NCBI GenBank assembly: GCA_027000685.1
Contig: JALTNN010000007.1
Location: 1-8,212 of the forward strand
Length of the DNA: 8,212 bases
Source of the DNA: Microcaldota archaeon
Lineage (GTDB): Archaea; Iainarchaeota; Iainarchaeia; JAADDC01
Direction: 5' to 3'
Below the pieces are notes generated by a model. That model ran no database searches, was not told where the DNA came from, and saw only the letters and a list, made by a program, of their open reading frames with translations. The first letter of the stretch is position 1. The number at the start of each line of letters is the position of its first letter. The translations under genes and the position numbers were made by a program. Positions 5,246 through 8,212 of this stretch are shown piece after piece.

Positions 5246-6202
5246 GTGGTACACCCGGCGGTGAGGGAGACTTACGAGGCGATAAGGAAGCTGAAGATCC
5301 AGGGAGCGGGGAGGGTGGCCGAGAGAGCCGTCGCCGCCATATACACGCTGCTTCTCTCGGAAAACCTGTCCAAGGAAGAGCTCATAAAGGAAATAACGGA
5401 GGCTGTGAAGCTCCTCGTGAAGAGCAGGCCTACAGAACCAGCCCTCAGAGAGGCCATGGCCTACGTGCTCCGAGAGATGAAGAACAGGCAGGACCTTCCG
5501 GGCGAGATCTTCAGGAGATCTCTCATAAAGGTCCTCGAGGACTACGCGAGGAAGAGGGAGGAGATCGTGGAAAGGATAGCTAAGATAGGGTCGGGCCTCA
5601 TCGAGGACGGCTACACCGTCATTACACACTGCCACTCCTCCACCCTTATGAAGGTGTTCGAGAAGGCCTCCCAGGAGAAGGAGTTCAGGGTAATTGTAAC
5701 CGAGACAAGGCCTCTCTATCAGGGGAAGATGACAGCGAAGGAGCTCCTCCAGATGGGGGTTGACGTGACGTATATCGTGGATTCCGCGGCCCACTACTTC
5801 ATGAAGGAGGTCGACCTGTATCTGACGGGGGCTGATGTGATAACGGCGGACGCGAGGATAATTAACAAGGTTGGAACGGCCCTGATAGCCCTCTCGGCGC
5901 GTGAGTTCGGCGTGCCCTACTACGTGGTGGCCTCCACGTTCAAGTTCGACCCTGCCACCATAATGGGCTTCAAGGAGCCCATCGAGGAGAGGGACCCTTC
6001 TGAGGTAATAGACCCCTCCGAGCTCCCGGGCGCTGTCGTGAGGAACCCCGCCTTCGACGTAACGCCTCCACACCTCGTCACGGGCATAGTATCCGAGAAG
6101 GGGATCTTTACCCCCTACACATTTGTCTCCATCCTGTCCTCGGAGAAGTACATCGATGCCGAGCTCGAGAAGATCATCTCACTTGCCTTCGGAGGGGGAT
6201 AG
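5246..6202 (+). CDS. eIF2B-family sugar-phosphate isomerase, ribose-1,5-bisphosphate isomerase-like
   Basis: A 318-residue member of the eIF2B alpha/beta/delta / MtnA superfamily. The N-terminal helical domain (1-115) contains LKIQGAGRVAERA (16-28), and the C-terminal Rossmann-like domain carries the conserved THCHS (127-131), VTETRP (151-156), VDSAA (178-182), GADVIT (195-200), NKVGTALIAL (207-216) and NPAFDVTPP (267-275). C129 and D179 occupy the positions of the catalytic Cys and Asp of Thermococcus kodakarensis R15P isomerase, which works between AMP phosphorylase and type III Rubisco in AMP degradation. Translation-factor-like aIF2B paralogues often lack that cysteine, so an isomerase role is favoured, but related archaeal paralogues have uncertain substrates. 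The start GTG at 5246 lacks an SD and is preceded by the TATA at 5218-5225, so a leaderless mRNA is likely. Its 3' end overlaps the convergent TrmB-family gene by 24 bp. Confidence 0.82.
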   Translation: MVHPAVRETYEAIRKLKIQGAGRVAERAVAAIYTLLLSENLSKEELIKEITEAVKLLVKSRPTEPALREAMAYVLREMKNRQDLPGEIFRRSLIKVLEDYARKREEIVERIAKIGSGLIEDGYTVITHCHSSTLMKVFEKASQEKEFRVIVTETRPLYQGKMTAKELLQMGVDVTYIVDSAAHYFMKEVDLYLTGADVITADARIINKVGTALIALSAREFGVPYYVVASTFKFDPATIMGFKEPIEERDPSEVIDPSELPGAVVRNPAFDVTPPHLVTGIVSEKGIFTPYTFVSILSSEKYIDAELEKIISLAFGGG

Positions 6203-6823
6203 AACCTCCACGGCCCAGAGCCTTATCATCTCCATTATATACGGATTCGTGAAGACGACAACCACATACTCTCTCTGTGGCGTCCCGAGAGGGTTCAGTG
6301 GCATGTATAGCTCCGTCGGGGTGAGTATGAAGTCAAACGGGCTCCTGTATGACTCGTCTCCAAGGCCTTTCAGAAGGGGTTCGCTCTCCCTCGTGTAGCC
6401 CACAATGGTGGGGCTCTTCATCTTCTTCTTCACGAGCTTAATGAAGTCCCGCGGCGTCCCCACCTTCACGATATAGTTCTCCGCGTTGTTGCTCTCCTCG
6501 CTTAACGCTGGGAGTATGTTCTTGAGCGTCTCGATCTCGAACTTCAACCTCTCTACTTCCCTCTTCTTTTCCTCGTAGAGCCTGTCAAGGAAGCCCTCGG
6601 GGTCTATTATGGAGTACCTGAGGGGCTTCGTCTCTATCTCCGCCACAAAGCCCTTTCTCCTCAGGTTTTTGAGGACCTCGTAGAGCTTCGTCCTCGGAAC
6701 GCCGGAGTACCGCGATATGAGTTTGACGTCTGCCTCCCGGAGTCTCAGAAGGGCGTAGATGACCCTCGCCTCGTACTCACTGAATCCCATCTTTTTAAGC
6801 GTTTCTACGGCGTGCTCCTCCAC
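6179..6823 (-). CDS. TrmB-family HTH transcriptional regulator
   Basis: A 214-residue protein with an N-terminal winged helix typical of TrmB-like sugar-responsive regulators: LKKMGFSEYEARVIYALL (9-26), the recognition-helix region SGVPRTKLYEVLKNLRRKGFV (40-60) and the wing ETKPLRYSIIDP (64-75). A charged heptad-like stretch (about 80-105, EEKKREVERLKFEIETLKN) probably forms a dimerising coiled coil. The C-terminal half (115-205) is an effector-type domain with no motif I can assign. It is shorter than full TrmB (about 340 residues), so it is likely a short paralogue without the complete sugar-binding domain. The start is GTG at 6823, immediately after an in-frame stop; an ATG at 6790 would cut into the HTH. 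Its end overlaps the isomerase-family gene, and it diverges from the DUF2666-type gene. Confidence 0.85.
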   Translation of the reverse strand: MEEHAVETLKKMGFSEYEARVIYALLRLREADVKLISRYSGVPRTKLYEVLKNLRRKGFVAEIETKPLRYSIIDPEGFLDRLYEEKKREVERLKFEIETLKNILPALSEESNNAENYIVKVGTPRDFIKLVKKKMKSPTIVGYTRESEPLLKGLGDESYRSPFDFILTPTELYMPLNPLGTPQREYVVVVFTNPYIMEMIRLWAVEVLSPSEGK

Positions 6824-6847
6824 CTAATGAGGAATGTGGGGTGAAGA

Positions 6848-6855
6848 CTAAAAGG
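6848..6855. promoter_or_regulatory. Probable shared promoter element between TrmB-family and DUF2666-type genes
   Basis: CTAAAAGG lies about 26 bp before the ATG at 6878 (+); read on the minus strand, CCTTTTAG lies about 28 bp before the GTG at 6823. There is no SD in front of the ATG, so the plus-strand mRNA is probably leaderless. The TATA match is imperfect. The TrmB-family protein may regulate this 54-bp spacer, but I see no clear operator palindrome. Confidence 0.4.
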
Positions 6856-6877
6856 AAAAGGCACATTACTTCACACC

Positions 6878-7336
6878 ATGGAGGACACGATACAGTTCAT
6901 CGCCAAGCACGGAGACTGGGTCGTCGTTAAGAAGACACGACCCCACGAGAACACCCCGCTCGAAAACGCTCTCTTTCTCTCAAGCATCCTCGATTCCATT
7001 TACTCCCGGCTCGAGAGATACCTCCACGAGGCGTTCGATTTATCTGAGCTGGACACCACGGTTGACGAGATAGTCAAGGGCAAGAAGGCCTCTGCGGGAA
7101 CCCTCGGCGAGGTGATCGCCGCCGTCAACGGCCCGAAGGTGAACAGGGTAATAAACGGGCTCACGGAGAGCCTTCCAGACGACCTGAACAAGAAGGAGAG
7201 GGAGGCGGTAAAGACGCTGCTGAAGGCTTATGCTCTCCGAAGGGCCCTGAAAGCCCTCAAGCTCAAGGTGGACTACTCCGTGGCCGCCGAGGAAATGAAG
7301 AAGGGCCTCGGCAAGTTTAGAAGGAAAGGGAGGTGA
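6878..7336 (+). CDS. DUF2666-type conserved archaeal protein
   Basis: A 152-residue soluble protein of unknown function. It opens with IQFIAKHGDWVVVKK (5-19), which I associate with the archaeal DUF2666 family of Thermococcales and methanococci; this family call is from memory of the motif. The rest is mostly helical and rich in Lys, Glu and Leu, with a predicted helical hairpin around 35-60, a small Ala/Gly-rich segment, KKASAGTLGEVIAAVNGPKVN (69-89), and a basic C-terminus, KKGLGKFRRKGR. There are no cysteines, signal peptide or membrane segment. ATG at 6878 has no SD, and a promoter element about 26 bp upstream suggests a leaderless mRNA. It diverges from the TrmB-family gene and ends 3 bp from the convergent acetyltransferase. 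The basic tail might bind RNA, which is inference only. Confidence 0.75.
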   Translation: MEDTIQFIAKHGDWVVVKKTRPHENTPLENALFLSSILDSIYSRLERYLHEAFDLSELDTTVDEIVKGKKASAGTLGEVIAAVNGPKVNRVINGLTESLPDDLNKKEREAVKTLLKAYALRRALKALKLKVDYSVAAEEMKKGLGKFRRKGR

Positions 7337-7339
7337 AAG

Positions 7340-7888
7340 TCAGTTCTTCTTCCCCTTCCACTCCTCCCTAAGGATGCCATAGACAAGGAGATCAACGTAC
7401 CTCCCTTCACTTCCTGAATAGCTGTGTTTCCGGAGCCTTCCCTCTAATTTGAAACCGTTTCCTTCCAGAACTCTCTGCGAAGCCAAATTGGTCTCGTAGG
7501 TGAAAGCGTAAACCCTACGAAAGTTTAGCTCCTTGAAAAGAAGATCCAAGAACAAGGACAACGCCTCTTTTCCGTATCCTTTTCCCCTCATTTTACTAAC
7601 GATCCAGTAGCCTATCTCTGCTGTTCCCGAGAGCCTATTATATTTGTTAACTCCAATAACTCCTATCCGCTCTCCCTCTTTTGTCATGATGAGCAGTTTG
7701 GGCTTGTTTTTATCCTCGTACGCGCTTTTTACGAAAGACTTCTCGTCTTCTACGGAGAGAATGCCGTACATTCCCATTACAGGAAGGGTGTCCCTCTTGT
7801 TCACCTCTCTCCATAACCACTCTACGTCTTCGTCCCGTAAGAGGGTGAGAATTACCTTCTTGCCCTCTCGAATAACCGGCCTGTCCAT
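7340..7888 (-). CDS. GNAT-family N-acetyltransferase (RimJ/RimL type)
   Basis: A 182-residue acetyltransferase that would transfer acetyl from acetyl-CoA to an amine. The N-terminal strand and helix LTLLRDEDVEWLWREVN (14-30) are typical of RimL-like enzymes. The acetyl-CoA-binding motif A is EIGYWIVSKMRGKGYGKEAL (91-110), with the RGKGYG pyrophosphate loop. Motif B is ETNLASQRVLEGNGFKLEGRLR (132-153), with N134 and the GF turn. Substrate unknown: ribosomal or other protein N-termini, a small metabolite or an antibiotic are all possible. Base composition differs from its neighbours: bases 7441-7620 counted by hand are about 44% G+C, against 65% for 5281-5340. Codons favour AAA and more A/T endings, hinting at acquisition or relaxed selection next to tRNA genes. 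ATG at 7888 lacks an SD, and TTAAAAAT about 25 bp upstream suggests a leaderless mRNA. Confidence 0.9.
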   Translation of the reverse strand: MDRPVIREGKKVILTLLRDEDVEWLWREVNKRDTLPVMGMYGILSVEDEKSFVKSAYEDKNKPKLLIMTKEGERIGVIGVNKYNRLSGTAEIGYWIVSKMRGKGYGKEALSLFLDLLFKELNFRRVYAFTYETNLASQRVLEGNGFKLEGRLRKHSYSGSEGRYVDLLVYGILREEWKGKKN

Positions 7889-7908
7889 GGAAAAAAGGGG
7901 GATACCCG

Positions 7909-7927
7909 ATTTTTAACCCTTTATATC
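7909..7927. promoter_or_regulatory. A/T-rich promoter region for GNAT gene (-) and tRNA pair (+)
   Basis: ATTTTTAA (7909-7916) is centred about 25 bp from the acetyltransferase ATG on the minus strand and about 30 bp from the first base of tRNA-Pro on the plus strand, so it could serve both. TTTATATC (7920-7927) matches the archaeal TATA consensus better but is only about 20 bp from the mature tRNA start, closer than usual. One or both drive the tRNA pair. Confidence 0.45.
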
Positions 7928-7942
7928 TCATTCAAGAACAGC

Positions 7943-8017
7943 GGGGCCGTGGTGTAGCCTGGCCTAGCATACGGGCTTGGGGTGCCCGCGACCCGGGTTC
8001 GAATCCCGGCGGCCCCA
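7943..8017 (+). tRNA. tRNA-Pro(GGG)
   Basis: A full cloverleaf of 75 nt: acceptor GGGGCCG (7943-7949) pairs with CGGCCCC (8010-8016), with discriminator A at 8017. The anticodon stem CGGGC (7972-7976) pairs with GCCCG (7984-7988) around loop TTGGGGT, giving anticodon GGG (7979-7981), which reads CCC. The T arm is CCGGG-TTCGAAT-CCCGG. There is no intron and no encoded CCA (bases CT follow). Only 6 nt separate it from the next tRNA, so both are probably processed from one transcript. Confidence 0.97.
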
Positions 8018-8023
8018 CTCGGA

Positions 8024-8106
8024 GCCGGGGTGGCCGAGTGGTTAAGGCGCCGGCCTGCTAAGCCGGTGGGGGAAACCCCGCGTGGGTTCGAATCCCACCC
8101 CCGGCG
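8024..8106 (+). tRNA. tRNA-Ser(GCT)
   Basis: A class II tRNA of 83 nt: acceptor GCCGGGG (8024-8030) pairs with CCCCGGC (8099-8105), and the discriminator is G at 8106, as expected for serine. The anticodon stem CCGGC (8050-8054) pairs with GCCGG (8062-8066) around CTGCTAA, giving GCT (8057-8059), which reads AGC/AGU. The long variable arm GGGG-GAAA-CCCC-type hairpin lies between the anticodon and T arms. The T arm is GTGGG-TTCGAAT-CCCAC. There is no intron and no encoded CCA. A modest T-rich run follows (8107-8119) that may help end transcription. Confidence 0.97.
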
Positions 8107-8131
8107 CTCCTTCTGTTTATGTAAAACACCG

Positions 8132-8146
8132 TCACCCCGCCGGTGA
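8132..8146. repeat. Small palindrome upstream of the terminal TATA box
   Basis: TCACC (8132-8136) and GGTGA (8142-8146) are inverted around a 5-nt centre, 10 bp upstream of the TATA box at 8156. It could be an operator half-site pair or a weak hairpin in the tRNA 3' trailer. It is short enough to be chance. Confidence 0.3.
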
Positions 8147-8155
8147 AAACTCACG

Positions 8156-8163
8156 TATAAATA
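8156..8163 (+). promoter_or_regulatory. TATA box of a gene starting at or beyond the window edge
   Basis: TATAAATA is the best TATA match in the window. Spacing predicts transcription from about 8186-8190. A strong SD-like GGGGGTG (8198-8204) follows, with only 8 bases of the window left, so the start codon is probably right at or just past base 8212. The ATG at 8193 opens a frame of only four codons and is not a gene start. Confidence 0.6.
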
Positions 8164-8206
8164 CACCCCCTTCCTCTTACCCACGCGCACGGATGAAGGG
8201 GGTGTA
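8162..8206. repeat. Perfect 12-bp inverted repeat flanking the predicted transcription start
   Basis: TACACCCCCTTC (8162-8173) is the exact reverse complement of GAAGGGGGTGTA (8195-8206), separated by 21 bp. The left arm begins in the last bases of the TATA box, and the right arm contains the SD-like sequence. Because the predicted start (about 8186-8190) lies between the arms, an mRNA from this promoter would carry only the right arm. A DNA operator is therefore likelier than an RNA hairpin, unless transcripts read through from the tRNAs. Confidence 0.6.
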
Positions 8207-8212
8207 AGCCAA

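Noticed and set aside
5147..6073. 308-codon minus-strand open frame
   Set aside because: Antisense of the eIF2B-family gene. The high G+C content keeps the frame open, but there is no recognisable domain and it conflicts with three well-supported genes or promoters.
7687..7693. ATGATGA resembling a C box (+ strand) inside the acetyltransferase gene
   Set aside because: No D or D' box at guide distance, and the site is explained by the antisense of the coding sequence.
7921..8190. Minus-strand 89-codon open frame with phrases such as AAGIRTRVAGTPSPYARPGYTTAP
   Set aside because: It is the antisense translation of the two tRNA genes, a well-known source of false hypothetical proteins in archaeal genomes.
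8193..8207. Four-codon frame ATG-AAG-GGG-GTG-TAA near the window end
   Set aside because: Too short to call. It overlaps the SD of the next gene, so a leader peptide is conceivable, but nothing supports translation.
1..8212. Possible CRISPR array, insertion sequence, prophage or defence island
   Set aside because: No regularly spaced repeats, transposase motifs, phage structural genes or recognisable defence genes were seen on either strand.

Overview
The window looks like chromosomal DNA of a hyperthermophilic euryarchaeon, most likely a member of the Thermococcales or a close relative. Reasons: an archaeal NMD3-family protein, an eIF2B/ribose-1,5-bisphosphate isomerase-family protein, a TrmB-type regulator, a COG3357-type HTH/zinc-ribbon protein, two C/D box guide RNAs with the 12-nt guides typical of archaea, tRNA genes without an encoded CCA, heavy use of AGG/AGA for Arg and ATA for Ile, and TATA boxes about 26 bp before start codons that lack a Shine-Dalgarno (SD) sequence. 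The species cannot be named from the sequence alone. There are no IS elements, CRISPR arrays or phage genes.

Layout: a 5'-truncated dUTPase/dCTP-deaminase-fold gene (1-371, +) overlaps a 46-codon zinc-ribbon gene (340-480, +). A predicted C/D box sRNA (515-567, +) sits in the leader of an UlaG-like metallo-beta-lactamase-fold hydrolase (580-1233, +). Tail to tail with it is a COG2426-type small membrane exporter (1199-1636, -), whose own leader contains a second predicted C/D box sRNA (1644-1699, -). Overlapping divergent promoters separate that transcript from an NMD3-related gene (1731-2405, +), which converges on a metallophosphoesterase (2368-2967, -). Next come a divergent, cysteine-free FdhD homologue (3070-3792, +) and an aromatic-type amino acid permease (3810-4916, +). 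An HTH/zinc-ribbon regulator (4906-5196, -) and an eIF2B/R15P-isomerase-family gene (5246-6202, +) diverge from one TATA element. A TrmB-family regulator (6179-6823, -) and a DUF2666-type protein (6878-7336, +) diverge from another. A lower-G+C GNAT acetyltransferase (7340-7888, -) precedes a tRNA-Pro(GGG)/tRNA-Ser(GCT) pair (7943-8106, +). The last 100 bases hold a promoter for a gene beyond the edge, with a perfect 12-bp inverted repeat.

The genes form no single pathway. This is compact housekeeping DNA in which strands alternate: convergent neighbours overlap by 11-38 bp or nearly touch, and divergent neighbours share very short promoter regions, several apparently giving leaderless mRNAs. 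The least ordinary features are the two C/D guide RNAs whose D box abuts the SD sequence of the downstream gene, the FdhD homologue with no cysteine, and the promoter geometry.
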